Positions 23,407 through 32,165 of a stretch of DNA of 36,007 nucleotides are shown here, in pieces. The position numbers and the translations under genes were made by a program. Under the pieces are notes generated by a model. It was not told the origin of the DNA and searched no databases. It worked only from the letters and a program-made list of their open reading frames with translations. Each line of letters starts with the position of its first letter. The first letter of the stretch is position 1. The stretch is from NCBI GenBank assembly GCA_050700835.1, contig JBOHDX010000141.1, positions 1-36,007 of the forward strand. Reading direction: 5' to 3'. Source of the stretch: JBOHDX01 sp050700835. GTDB lineage: Bacteria; Actinomycetota; Actinomycetes; Propionibacteriales; Nocardioidaceae.

Positions 23407-23997
23407 ATGACCCGCGCTCTCGTTGTCGTCGACGTCCAGGAATCGTTTGCCCAGCTCCCGATCTGGCAGGTCTCGTCCACTCCGGACATCGTCGACCGGG
23501 TGGATCGCCTCGTGCAGTCGAGCCGCGAGCGAGAAGAGCCGGTGATCTGGGTGTTGCACGCCGAGCCGGGCGAGGGCGGCGTGTTCGATCCGGCCTCGGG
23601 CTTCGTCCGGGTGATGGACGGCCTCGTACCGCGTACCGACGAGCTGCTGGTCACCAAGACCACCCACAACGCCTTCACCAGCACGAATCTGCAGCAGCAT
23701 CTCACCCTGGACGGCATCCGCGAGCTCGTCATCTGCGGGATCCGTACCGAGCAGTGCTGTGAGACAACCGCCCGGCTCGCGTCCGACTACGGCTACGCCG
23801 TCACCTTCGTCACCGAGGCGACGGCGACCACGCCGCTGCAGCACCCCGGCGCTCCGGAGGACCGCTCGGTCGAGCAGATCATGGCCGACCCACGGACGAT
23901 GCCGGTCGACGACGTCATGGCCAGGACCGAGTACGCCCTCGCCGGTCGCTTCGCGACCATCGCCACCGTCGACGAGGTGGTGAAGGGGGCCAGATGA
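23407..23997 (+). CDS. Isochorismatase-family cysteine hydrolase
   Basis: The 196-residue protein has the family's catalytic triad in order: Asp in ALVVVDVQESF, Lys in LLVTKTTHNAF, and Cys in LVICGIRTEQCCETTARLA, followed by the typical GYAVTFVTEATAT. Members hydrolyse amides or ester-like bonds (for example nicotinamide, ureidoacrylate, isochorismate); the substrate cannot be told. It is cytoplasmic and has a single domain of normal length. It is divergent from the LapA-domain gene, with only 74 bases between the starts. Confidence 0.88.
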   Translation: MTRALVVVDVQESFAQLPIWQVSSTPDIVDRVDRLVQSSREREEPVIWVLHAEPGEGGVFDPASGFVRVMDGLVPRTDELLVTKTTHNAFTSTNLQQHLTLDGIRELVICGIRTEQCCETTARLASDYGYAVTFVTEATATTPLQHPGAPEDRSVEQIMADPRTMPVDDVMARTEYALAGRFATIATVDEVVKGAR

Positions 23998-24107
23998 GCG
24001 GCGCGAGATCACAATTGGAGGCGAGTACGCACGGCCGAACCCGCCTCGAAATGTGACTCGCGGGTCGCGGGCGCGTGGGCGCCTGGGCGCCTCCTCCCGG
24101 CAAACTG

Positions 24108-25196
24108 TCACGATGAAGCGGCCGGACCCGCGCTGGGGCGCACCACGGTACGCAGCAGATGCCGCAGCATCGCCACGAACACCACCACCCACGCGGCCAG
24201 CGCGAACCAGCTCTCCACCGAGCCAATGTTCTCCAGCGCCGGCAGGTGGTCTGCTTGACCGAGGTACTCGCCGGCGACGCCGTACATTCCGAGCGGGAAC
24301 ACCACACTCCACCAGGTGAAGTCGTACCGCAGTGGGATGCGGTGCCGGACGTGACGCCACCAGCCGGCCGCCAGCAGAGGCGGGATCAGCCAGGTCGCGA
24401 ACGACCAGAACAGCACGGATGCGCCCGCCACGAGCCCACGAGTGGCGTCGACGGTAGGGGCATCGGTCATCTCCACGATCCGGGCGCCGGCGACCACCGA
24501 GATCGCGGCCGACCCCATCGCCACCCAGTACGGCTGGGTCAAATCCGCCGGGCGCAGGTCGTAGACCAGCAACCTGGCGGCGACGAAGATCCCGACCGCC
24601 GCGTAGAGGAACACCCCAACCGACCAGGAGAACACCGCGAGCAGCGCAATCTCGCTCCGACCCGAGGTGGTGACTCCTTCGAGCCCGGCGGCCAGCACCG
24701 CCACGGACTGGCTGGCGACGACCCAGATGAACCAGGTGCCGTTGGCGTCGGCGATCAACGGACGGCGAGCCCGGCCGACCACCGCCGTCCAGGGCACGAC
24801 ATAGCCGAGAACGATCCAGGCACCCCAGCCGACCGCCAGGGCAGCTAACGCGACGGCATGATGCCCACCGCCGACCAGCCTCGTGCCGAGCACATCCGTG
24901 GCCGCGACGAAGGTGAAGGAGCCGAAGGCGCGACGCGGGTCGGCCAGATCGGCGACGATCTCGCCCGGGAACGCGACAGCCCGCCACACGTTCAGCAGCA
25001 CCAGCACGGCGTACGCAACGCATCCCACCACCAGCAAGGCATCGGAGGTGACGTCTTGGTGATGGATCTGCATCGAGATCGACAGGATCCCGGTGGCCAT
25101 GACCAGGGCGAAGTAGCCGGGGCTCAGGGTGCGGACGGCCTCGCGGACCGGGCCGATCGGCCGTTGCGCGAGCTCGTCCACGTCAGTAGGGGGCAC
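24108..25196 (-). CDS. TDT/SLAC1-type transporter (TehA-like)
   Basis: The 362-residue integral membrane protein has about ten helices and the family opening LSPGYFALVMATGILSIS. Later come WGAWIVLGYVVPW, FTWWSVVFPLGMYG and SVESWFALAAWVVVFVAMLR, typical of the TehA/SLAC1 (tellurite-resistance/dicarboxylate) family. Members act as anion channels or exporters. Its GTG start (25196) lies inside the end of narI, overlapping by 14 bases, so the two are co-translated. No NarK-type transporter is present, so export or uptake of nitrite or nitrate is a reasonable but unproven role. Confidence 0.82.
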   Translation of the reverse strand: MPPTDVDELAQRPIGPVREAVRTLSPGYFALVMATGILSISMQIHHQDVTSDALLVVGCVAYAVLVLLNVWRAVAFPGEIVADLADPRRAFGSFTFVAATDVLGTRLVGGGHHAVALAALAVGWGAWIVLGYVVPWTAVVGRARRPLIADANGTWFIWVVASQSVAVLAAGLEGVTTSGRSEIALLAVFSWSVGVFLYAAVGIFVAARLLVYDLRPADLTQPYWVAMGSAAISVVAGARIVEMTDAPTVDATRGLVAGASVLFWSFATWLIPPLLAAGWWRHVRHRIPLRYDFTWWSVVFPLGMYGVAGEYLGQADHLPALENIGSVESWFALAAWVVVFVAMLRHLLRTVVRPSAGPAASS

Positions 25197-25929
25197 CGAT
25201 CTTGCGCCACTTGCGCCCGCCGGTCCCAGGCTCGGCCGGGTGGCCGCTCTTGCGGCTTCGATAGACGATGTAGGGCCGCCAGAGATACCACAGCGGATAG
25301 CTCCATGCGTGGACGAGTCGGCTGAACGGCCACAGTCCCCAGATCAGCCACGCCGCGGTCGCATGCAGCTGGTAGATGAACGGCGCATGCGCGATCGCCT
25401 GCGTCTGGGGGCTGAACGTGAACAGACCTCGGAACCACGGGGCGACGGTGGTGCGATAGTCGTAGCCGTGCCCGAACAGGTTGACGCCGATCGTCGGCGC
25501 GATCCCGGTGAGGATCACGACCAACAGGAGCACCAGCGTCACGTAGTCGATCCGTGCCGTCGTCGCCCGGACGCGGCGCACGAACAGCCGCCGGGCGGCG
25601 AGCACCACGACACCCGCGATCACTAGGACCGCCGCGAGGGTGCCGGCGCCGGCGGAGAACCAGCGGTACGCACTCTCGGGAATGCCGACCGCCTTCGTCC
25701 ACGACTCGGGGATCAGGATGCCGATCACGTGGCCGCCGATGGCGGCGAACGTGCCGTAGTGGAACACCGGCGCGCCCCACTTCAACAGGCGCCGCTCCTG
25801 CAGCTGGGTGGACCGGCTCGTCCAGCCGAACTGGTCGTAGCGCCAACGCCACACGTGACCGACGACGAACACCCCGAGGGCGAGGTACGGGAGGCCCACC
25901 CACCAGAACGACTGCGCGGCGCTCGTCAT
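25183..25929 (-). CDS. narI: Respiratory nitrate reductase gamma subunit (cytochrome b)
   Basis: This 248-residue membrane subunit oxidises quinol and passes electrons through two b-hemes to NarH. Helices include FWWVGLPYLALGVFVVGHVW, VFHYGTFAAIGGHVIGILI, IDYVTLVLLLVVILTGIAP and FIYQLHATAAWLIWGLWP. The heme-binding His residues lie in HYGTFAAIGGH and in the later HAPFIYQLH. The start is ATG 25929, overlapping the narJ stop as ATGA. The frame extension to 26013 is not native. The length is normal for NarI. Confidence 0.94.
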   Translation of the reverse strand: MTSAAQSFWWVGLPYLALGVFVVGHVWRWRYDQFGWTSRSTQLQERRLLKWGAPVFHYGTFAAIGGHVIGILIPESWTKAVGIPESAYRWFSAGAGTLAAVLVIAGVVVLAARRLFVRRVRATTARIDYVTLVLLLVVILTGIAPTIGVNLFGHGYDYRTTVAPWFRGLFTFSPQTQAIAHAPFIYQLHATAAWLIWGLWPFSRLVHAWSYPLWYLWRPYIVYRSRKSGHPAEPGTGGRKWRKIGAPY

Positions 25930-26564
25930 GGGCGCGCCCCGTAGCCGGTCAGGTAGTCCGGAGGCGCGAACGGCTCGAGTCCGACCTCTTCGCTCGGCGG
26001 TCCGGACTCCCACGCCGTGAGCACCTGGCTGAGCTCACGCCGCCCCAGCTTGGGCAGCTGGGCCGTGACCGCATCGAGCACGTCGGCGTACGGTGTCCCG
26101 GTTTCGGCGAGCGCACGGCGAAGCAGCTCGAGGTCGGCGCGGTGGGCGTGCAGCAGTCTCTCCCCGCGCGGGGTGAGCGACGCGAACTCGAGCACCATCG
26201 GAAGGTAGTCGGGAAGCTCCTCGTCACTCGGGTCGAAGCCGGCGCCGCGGTAGGTCGACTTGAACGCCACCATCGACATCCCCCGCTTGCGGGTGTCCCC
26301 GTAGCGGTAGTAGGTGAGGTACAACGCACAGCGACGGCGCAGGTCGAACGTCTCGACATAGTGCTGCGCCACCTCCGTGGGTGGCGTCTCACGTAGCCAG
26401 CCCAGGAAGCGGCTGAATGCGTCTCGCGTCGCCTTCGGCGACGTGGTCGCCGCGCACGCGTCGAGCTCGTCGAGCCCGTCGAAGAGCCCTGCAGTGGGGT
26501 ACTGCAGCAGCACCGACGCCAGCTTGAAGGCGCTGGTGCGGCCGCCGTCACCGAACCCCTTCAC
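25926..26564 (-). CDS. narJ: Nitrate reductase molybdenum cofactor assembly chaperone
   Basis: The 212-residue cytosolic chaperone holds the NarGH pair for cofactor insertion and membrane attachment. FKLASVLLQYPTAGLFDGLD at the start and YVETFDLRRRCALYLTYYRY, then GDTRKRGMSMVAFKSTYR, are clear NarJ/TorD-family motifs. It overlaps narH upstream and narI downstream by four bases each, so the three are translationally coupled. The length is normal. Confidence 0.94.
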   Translation of the reverse strand: MKGFGDGGRTSAFKLASVLLQYPTAGLFDGLDELDACAATTSPKATRDAFSRFLGWLRETPPTEVAQHYVETFDLRRRCALYLTYYRYGDTRKRGMSMVAFKSTYRGAGFDPSDEELPDYLPMVLEFASLTPRGERLLHAHRADLELLRRALAETGTPYADVLDAVTAQLPKLGRRELSQVLTAWESGPPSEEVGLEPFAPPDYLTGYGARP

Positions 26565-28198
26565 GCCGACCCCTGTTCCGGGAACAGATGCGGCGCGTTG
26601 GTCTCACCGTTCCAACCGAGCAGGTTGAAGTGAGTACGCCCGTCGTCGGCCTGGAACGTCTGACCGGCGGCACTGCCGGCTCCTGGCTGGGTCGGTCGGT
26701 AGCTCTGGATGCCGTGGGGACCGTCACCCCCCATCCCGGGTCCCCCGTCGGTGTCGAGGCTGCAGAACAGCTGCTCGTGCTGGCCCATCAGCCGGCCGGC
26801 GTCCTCGGCGTGCGCCGGCGGGATCACATAGCGCTCGTCGTACTTCGCGATCGCCAGCAGCCGATAGAGGTCGTCGATATCGTCGGCGGTGGCGCCCACC
26901 GACGCGGGGAGGTCCTCGTCCAGGTCGAGCCCGAGCTGCGCTGCCCGCATGTACGCCCGGATCGCCGCGAGCTTGCGCAGGACCACGCGTACCGTCTCGG
27001 TCTGGCCGGCGGTGAAGAGGTTGGCGAGATACTCGATCGGGATACGCAGCGAGTCGATGGTGGCGAAGACCTTGTCGGGGTCGTTCGGGTCGTAGCCGGC
27101 CGCGTGCACGATGTCGGCCACCGGCGACAGCGGCGGGATGTACCACACCATGGGCAGCGTGCGGTACTCCGGATGCAGGGGAAGCGCGACCCGGTGTCGA
27201 ACCGCCAGCTCGTACACCGGCGAGCGCTGGGCAGCCTCGATCCAGTCGTGCGGGATGCCGGCAGCGGCCGCCTCGGCCTGCACCGCCGGGTCGTGCGGGT
27301 CGAGGAACACTGACAGCTGCGCTTCGTACAGATCCTGCTCGTCGGGAGTGGCCGCCGCATCGAGCACCTTGTCCGCGTCATAGAGGAACAACCCCAGGTA
27401 GCGCAGCCGGCCGACGCACGTCTCCGAGCAGATCGTCGGCTGACCGGACTCGATGCGCGGGAAGCAGAACGTGCACTTCTCGGCCTTGCCGGTCCGGTGG
27501 TTGAAGTAGACCTTCTTGTAGGGGCAGCCGGACACACACATCCGCCAGCCACGGCAGCGGTCCTGGTCGACGAGCACGATCCCGTCCTCTTCGCGCTTGT
27601 ACATCGCGCCGGACGGGCACGAAGCGACACACGACGGGTTGAGGCAGTGCTCGCAGATGCGCGGCAGGTAGAACATGAAGACCTGCTCGAACTCCATCTT
27701 GACGCGGTCCTCGAGACCGGCGAGGTTCGGGTCGCCGGTGGCGTGCTCGGGCGCGCCGGCGAGGTCGTCCTCCCAGTTGCTTCCCCACTTGACGTCCATG
27801 TCCTGGCCGGTGAGCGCGGAGATCGAGTGGACGCTCGGGTTGCGGGTACCGAGCGGCGCGTCGATCACCGTCTGGTAGTCGTAGGTCCACGGATCGCCGT
27901 AGTCGTCGATGCTCGGCAAGTCGGGGTTGTAGAAGATCTGTGCGAGCTTCTTCACCCGTCCGCCGGCCTTCAGCTGCAAGCGCCCTCTCCGGTCGAGGGT
28001 CCACCCGCCGTGCCACTGCTCCTGGTCCTCGTAGCGCCGTGGGTAACCCACACCGGGCTTGGTCTCCACGTTGTTGAAATAGACGTACTCGGTGCCAGGC
28101 CGGTTGGTCCAGACCTGCTTGCAAGTCACCGAACACGTGTGGCAGCCGATGCACTTGTCGAGGTTCATCACCATCGCCACGTTGGCCATGACCCTCAC
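26561..28198 (-). CDS. narH: Respiratory nitrate reductase beta subunit (iron-sulfur)
   Basis: The 545-residue subunit carries electrons from NarI to NarG through four Fe-S clusters. Cys-rich motifs are CIGCHTCSVTCKQVW near the N-terminus, CEHCLNPSCVASCPSG, and CRGWRMCVSGCPYKKVY followed by KAEKCTFC. The Trp in CRGWRMC marks the [3Fe-4S] cluster (known for NarH). The start is GTG 28198 (MRVMANVAMVMNLDK) or ATG 28189. It follows narG by 37 bases and overlaps narJ by four. Confidence 0.96.
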   Translation of the reverse strand: MRVMANVAMVMNLDKCIGCHTCSVTCKQVWTNRPGTEYVYFNNVETKPGVGYPRRYEDQEQWHGGWTLDRRGRLQLKAGGRVKKLAQIFYNPDLPSIDDYGDPWTYDYQTVIDAPLGTRNPSVHSISALTGQDMDVKWGSNWEDDLAGAPEHATGDPNLAGLEDRVKMEFEQVFMFYLPRICEHCLNPSCVASCPSGAMYKREEDGIVLVDQDRCRGWRMCVSGCPYKKVYFNHRTGKAEKCTFCFPRIESGQPTICSETCVGRLRYLGLFLYDADKVLDAAATPDEQDLYEAQLSVFLDPHDPAVQAEAAAAGIPHDWIEAAQRSPVYELAVRHRVALPLHPEYRTLPMVWYIPPLSPVADIVHAAGYDPNDPDKVFATIDSLRIPIEYLANLFTAGQTETVRVVLRKLAAIRAYMRAAQLGLDLDEDLPASVGATADDIDDLYRLLAIAKYDERYVIPPAHAEDAGRLMGQHEQLFCSLDTDGGPGMGGDGPHGIQSYRPTQPGAGSAAGQTFQADDGRTHFNLLGWNGETNAPHLFPEQGSA

Positions 28199-28235
28199 GA
28201 GACTGCTTCCCCCCGGTCAGCGTTCGGGCTTGCGC

Positions 28236-31200
28236 TCATCGGAATCGAACCTCCTGTGCGCGGCGACGGATCACGGTGATCTCGTCCCGCTGGTTGCCGG
28301 TGGGACCGTAGTAGTTGAAGCCGTAGGACAGTTGGGCGTAGCCGCCGATCATGTGCGTCGGCTTGACCACCAGGCGGGTGAGTGAGTTGTCGCCACCGCC
28401 GTGCCAGCCAGAGATCTCCGACTTCGGCGTCATCAGGTGGCGGTCCTTCGCGTGGTACATGAACACCGTGCCTTCGGGCATCCGATGGGTGACGACGGCC
28501 CGGCAGGCGACGACGCCGTTCCGGTTGTAGGCCTCGATCCAGTCGTTGTCGTGCACCCCGATCTTCACCGCGTCGCGCGGACTCATCCAGATCACCGGAC
28601 CACCGCGGAAGAGCCTCAGCATGTGCAGGTTGTCCTGGTACTCGGAGTGGATCGACCACTTCGAGTGCGGCGTGAGGTATCGGACGGTGATCTCCGGCCG
28701 GCCGTCCTCGCGTACGCCTTGCTCCCCGAAGTGGCGGACGTAGTCCAGCGGCGGGCGGTAGGTCGGCAGTCCCTCGCCGTACTCGGCGAGCCAGTCGTGG
28801 TCGAGGAAGAAGTGCATGCGCCCGGTGAGCGTGTGCCACGGCTTCTTGCGCTCGACGTTGACGACGAACGGGGAGTAGCGCCGGCCGCCGGTCTCGCTAC
28901 CGGACCACTCCGGCGACGTGATGACCGCTCGGGGCTGCACCTGGGTGTCGGCGAAGCTGATCCGCTCCCCCGCGCGTTCCTCGGCAAGGTCGGCCAGCCG
29001 GACGCCGGTGCGCTCCTCGAGGTCGCGCCACGCCTGCACAGCCACCTGGCCGTTCGTCGTGCCGGACAACGCCAGGATCGCCTCTGCCAGGTGGATGTCG
29101 CGCGCGAGCGACGGTCGGCCGTCGCCGGCACCGCCGCGGACGCGTCCGTTGGTCCGCCCGAGAAGGTCGACGGCGTCCGCGGGCTTCCAGGAGACCCCTT
29201 TGACTCCGACCCCGAGCGTGTCCACCAACGGCCCGAGCGCCGCCATCTTGTCGGCAACCGCTGTGTAGTCACGCTCGACGGTGACCAGCCTGGGCATCGT
29301 CACGCCAGGGACGGGATCACACTCGCCGCGCTTCCAGTCACGGACGACACCGCCGGGTTGGGCGAGCTCGTCCGCGGAGTCGTGCAGCAGCGGCGCCGCG
29401 ATCACGTCGGTCCGGGTGCCGAGGTGCTTGGCCGCGAGCGTGGAGAACGCCCGCCCGATGGTGTGGAACGCGTCGAAGTCGGTTCGCGTCTCCCACGGCG
29501 GCGCGATCGCCGGGTTGAACGAGTGCACGAACGGGTGCATGTCGGTGGTGGAGATGTCGTGCTTCTCGTACCAGGTTGCGGCCGGCAGCACGATGTCTGA
29601 GTAGGTGCAGGTGCTCGTCATCCGGAAGTCGATGGTGGTGACGAGGTCGAGCTTGGCCCGCGGCGCTTCGTCGTGCCAGCGCACCTCGCTCGGCCGCAGC
29701 CTCTCCGGCGACTCGTCGGCGCGTACGGCGTCCTCGACGCCGAGAAGGTGGCGCATGAAGTACTCCATGCCCTTGCCGGAGGAGCCAAGGAGGTTGGCCC
29801 GCCAGACCGTCATCACCCGCGGGAAGTTGCGAGGGTCGTCCGGGTCCTCACCGGCGAAGTGCAACCGGTCGGCCTGCAGCTCGTCGACGACGTAGTCATT
29901 GACGCTCTTGCCGGCGCTCGCTGCGGCGTCGGACAGGTCGAGCGGGTTTCGGTCGAACGCCGGGTGCGACGGCGTCCATCCCATTCGCGACGCCTGTGCG
30001 AGCGTGTCGGCGAACGCACGGCCACGGAACAGTCCCCGCCCGAGTGGGCTGGCCAGCTCGTCGGCGCCGAAGCTCTCGTAGCGCCACTGGTCGGTGTGCA
30101 GGTAGAAGAACGAGGTGCCGGTCATGTGCCGGGTCGGCCTCTGCCAGTCCAGGCCGAACGCGACCTGCTGGAAGCCGGTCAGTGGACGCACCTTCTCCTG
30201 GCCCACGTAGTGCGCCCAGCCACCGCCGTTGACGCCCTGGCACCCGCACAACATCGTCAACGTGAAGAACGTCCGATAGATCTGGTCGGAGTGGAACCAG
30301 TGGTTCGTGCCCGCGCCCATCACGATCATCGATCGGCCCTTCGACAGCTCTGCGTTGCGCGCGAACTCTCGCGCCACCCGCGTCGCCGCCGCGGCAGGCA
30401 CCGAGGTGATCTGCTCCTGCCAGGCCGGCGTGTAGGGCTGCGTCGCGTCGTCATAGCCCGAGGGCCACTCGCCGGGCAGTCCGTCGCGGTGCACGGCGTA
30501 CTGCGCCATCAGCAGGTCGAACACGGTGGTGACGAGCCTGCCGCCGATGCGCCGGACCGGGACCCCGCGTCGGATCGCGCCGCCTCCCTCGGTCTCTCCG
30601 ACGTCGAAGCGCGGCAGGTCCACGGCGACCGCGTCCTCGTGGTCCCCGTAGAGGGTGAGGCGCGGCTCGACTCCGCCGAGGTCGAGGTTCCACCTGCCCT
30701 TGCCGGCCTCGGAGAAGTGCGTCGCGAGCGTGCCGTTGGGCAGGAACGGCTCATCGGTCGCCGAGTCCACCAGCACTGTCTGGTGCTCGGCGCCGTCGAT
30801 GTCGTGACCGAGGTCGGCAGCCGTGAGGAACCGGTCGGGAACATAGCCGTCCCCGTGCTCTCGCAACGTCACCAGGAAGGGAAGGTCGGTGTAGGTCTTC
30901 ACGTAGTCGGTGAAGTAGGGCACCTGCCGGTCCCGGAAGAACTCGCTGAGGACCACGTGGCCCATCGACATGGCCAGTGCGCCGTCGGTGCCCGGCGCCG
31001 CCGGCAGCCAGTCGTCGGCGAACTTGGTGTGGTCGGAGTAGTCGGGGCTGACCACGACGACCTTCTGGCCCTTGTAGCGCGCCTCGGTCATGAAGTGTGC
31101 GTCCGGTGTGCGCGTGATCGGCAGGTTGGTGCCCCAGATCATGAGGTACGACGAGTTCCACCAGTCGCCGGACTCCGGCACGTCGGTCTGGTCCCCGAAG

Positions 31201-32000
31201 ACCTGCGGCGACGCGATCGGCATGTCGGCGTACCAGTCGTAGAACGACAGGATGGTGCCCCCGATCATCGACAGGAACCGGGTACCGGCCGAGTAGGACA
31301 CCTGCGACATCGCCGGGATCGGCGAGAACCCGACCACGCGGTCGGGGCCGTAGGCCTTGATCGTGTGCACGTGTGCGGCCGCGATCAGCTCGGCGACCTC
31401 GGTCCAGGTGGAGCGTACGAAGCCCCCCATGCCTCGCGCGCTCTTGTAGCGAGCCGTGCGCTCAGGATCGCCGGTGATCTCGGCCCAGGCGTCGACGGGG
31501 TCACCGACGCGGGCAAGCGTCTCGCGCCAGATCTCCAGCAGGGGGCCTCGCACGTACGGGAAGCGGACCCGCGACGGCGAGTAGGTGTACCAGGAGAACG
31601 ACGCCCCACGCGGACAGCCGCGCGGCTCGTACTCCGGGCTGTCCGGACCGACGGACGGGTAGTCGGTCTGCTGGGTCTCCCAGGTGATGATGCCGTCCTT
31701 GACGTACACCTTCCACGAACAGGACCCCGTGCAGTTGACGCCGTGGGTGGAGCGGACGACCTTGTCGTGCCGCCACCGCTCGCGGTAGAACTCCTCGGCT
31801 CCCCGGCCGCCGATGCGATGCACCTCGCGATGGTCCGGTGTCGGAGTGCCCGGGACGAAGTACTGCGCCTTGCGGAGCAGGGACTCGACCGGCTCCCCGC
31901 CCGGCACCAGCGGCGCCAGCCGCTGCGCCGGCTTCGCCCCCGACCCTTGTCTGCTGCCGTCGCCGCCGGCAGCACTGTGGGACGAAGCCTGTTGGGTCAT
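28236..32000 (-). CDS. narG: Respiratory nitrate reductase alpha subunit (molybdopterin)
   Basis: The 1254-residue catalytic subunit reduces nitrate to nitrite at a bis-MGD molybdenum centre on the cytoplasmic side. The N-terminal FS0 cluster motif is HGVNCTGSCSWKVYV (H86, C90, C94) with a later C129 in EPRGCPRGASFSW. YLMIWGTNLPITRTPDAHFM and FRMTSTCTYSDIVLPAATWY are typical of NarG. The full length fits the family (about 1230). It heads a narG-H-J-I unit and is divergent from aconitase across 165 bases, where its oxygen- or nitrate-responsive promoter must lie. I found no clear FNR-type box there. Confidence 0.97.
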   Translation of the reverse strand: MTQQASSHSAAGGDGSRQGSGAKPAQRLAPLVPGGEPVESLLRKAQYFVPGTPTPDHREVHRIGGRGAEEFYRERWRHDKVVRSTHGVNCTGSCSWKVYVKDGIITWETQQTDYPSVGPDSPEYEPRGCPRGASFSWYTYSPSRVRFPYVRGPLLEIWRETLARVGDPVDAWAEITGDPERTARYKSARGMGGFVRSTWTEVAELIAAAHVHTIKAYGPDRVVGFSPIPAMSQVSYSAGTRFLSMIGGTILSFYDWYADMPIASPQVFGDQTDVPESGDWWNSSYLMIWGTNLPITRTPDAHFMTEARYKGQKVVVVSPDYSDHTKFADDWLPAAPGTDGALAMSMGHVVLSEFFRDRQVPYFTDYVKTYTDLPFLVTLREHGDGYVPDRFLTAADLGHDIDGAEHQTVLVDSATDEPFLPNGTLATHFSEAGKGRWNLDLGGVEPRLTLYGDHEDAVAVDLPRFDVGETEGGGAIRRGVPVRRIGGRLVTTVFDLLMAQYAVHRDGLPGEWPSGYDDATQPYTPAWQEQITSVPAAAATRVAREFARNAELSKGRSMIVMGAGTNHWFHSDQIYRTFFTLTMLCGCQGVNGGGWAHYVGQEKVRPLTGFQQVAFGLDWQRPTRHMTGTSFFYLHTDQWRYESFGADELASPLGRGLFRGRAFADTLAQASRMGWTPSHPAFDRNPLDLSDAAASAGKSVNDYVVDELQADRLHFAGEDPDDPRNFPRVMTVWRANLLGSSGKGMEYFMRHLLGVEDAVRADESPERLRPSEVRWHDEAPRAKLDLVTTIDFRMTSTCTYSDIVLPAATWYEKHDISTTDMHPFVHSFNPAIAPPWETRTDFDAFHTIGRAFSTLAAKHLGTRTDVIAAPLLHDSADELAQPGGVVRDWKRGECDPVPGVTMPRLVTVERDYTAVADKMAALGPLVDTLGVGVKGVSWKPADAVDLLGRTNGRVRGGAGDGRPSLARDIHLAEAILALSGTTNGQVAVQAWRDLEERTGVRLADLAEERAGERISFADTQVQPRAVITSPEWSGSETGGRRYSPFVVNVERKKPWHTLTGRMHFFLDHDWLAEYGEGLPTYRPPLDYVRHFGEQGVREDGRPEITVRYLTPHSKWSIHSEYQDNLHMLRLFRGGPVIWMSPRDAVKIGVHDNDWIEAYNRNGVVACRAVVTHRMPEGTVFMYHAKDRHLMTPKSEISGWHGGGDNSLTRLVVKPTHMIGGYAQLSYGFNYYGPTGNQRDEITVIRRRAQEVRFR

Positions 32001-32165
32001 GTCAGCACCTCGGATCTCGCCTCGGCTGCGTCGCTCCTGCTCGTACCGCCAAACCGACCCTAGCCACCTTCCGTGGCGACCCGTCGATCAGGCCACCATG
32101 CTGTTGTCGCATGATCGGGAGTAACCCCCGGGTGCCGGTGGGTTCAGGTCGGACGGAGGCCGCGC

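Noticed and set aside
29673..32063. 796-residue plus-strand open frame
   Set aside because: It is antisense to narG, which has clear catalytic and cluster motifs along its whole length. The antisense product is Arg/Val/Gly-rich without motifs.
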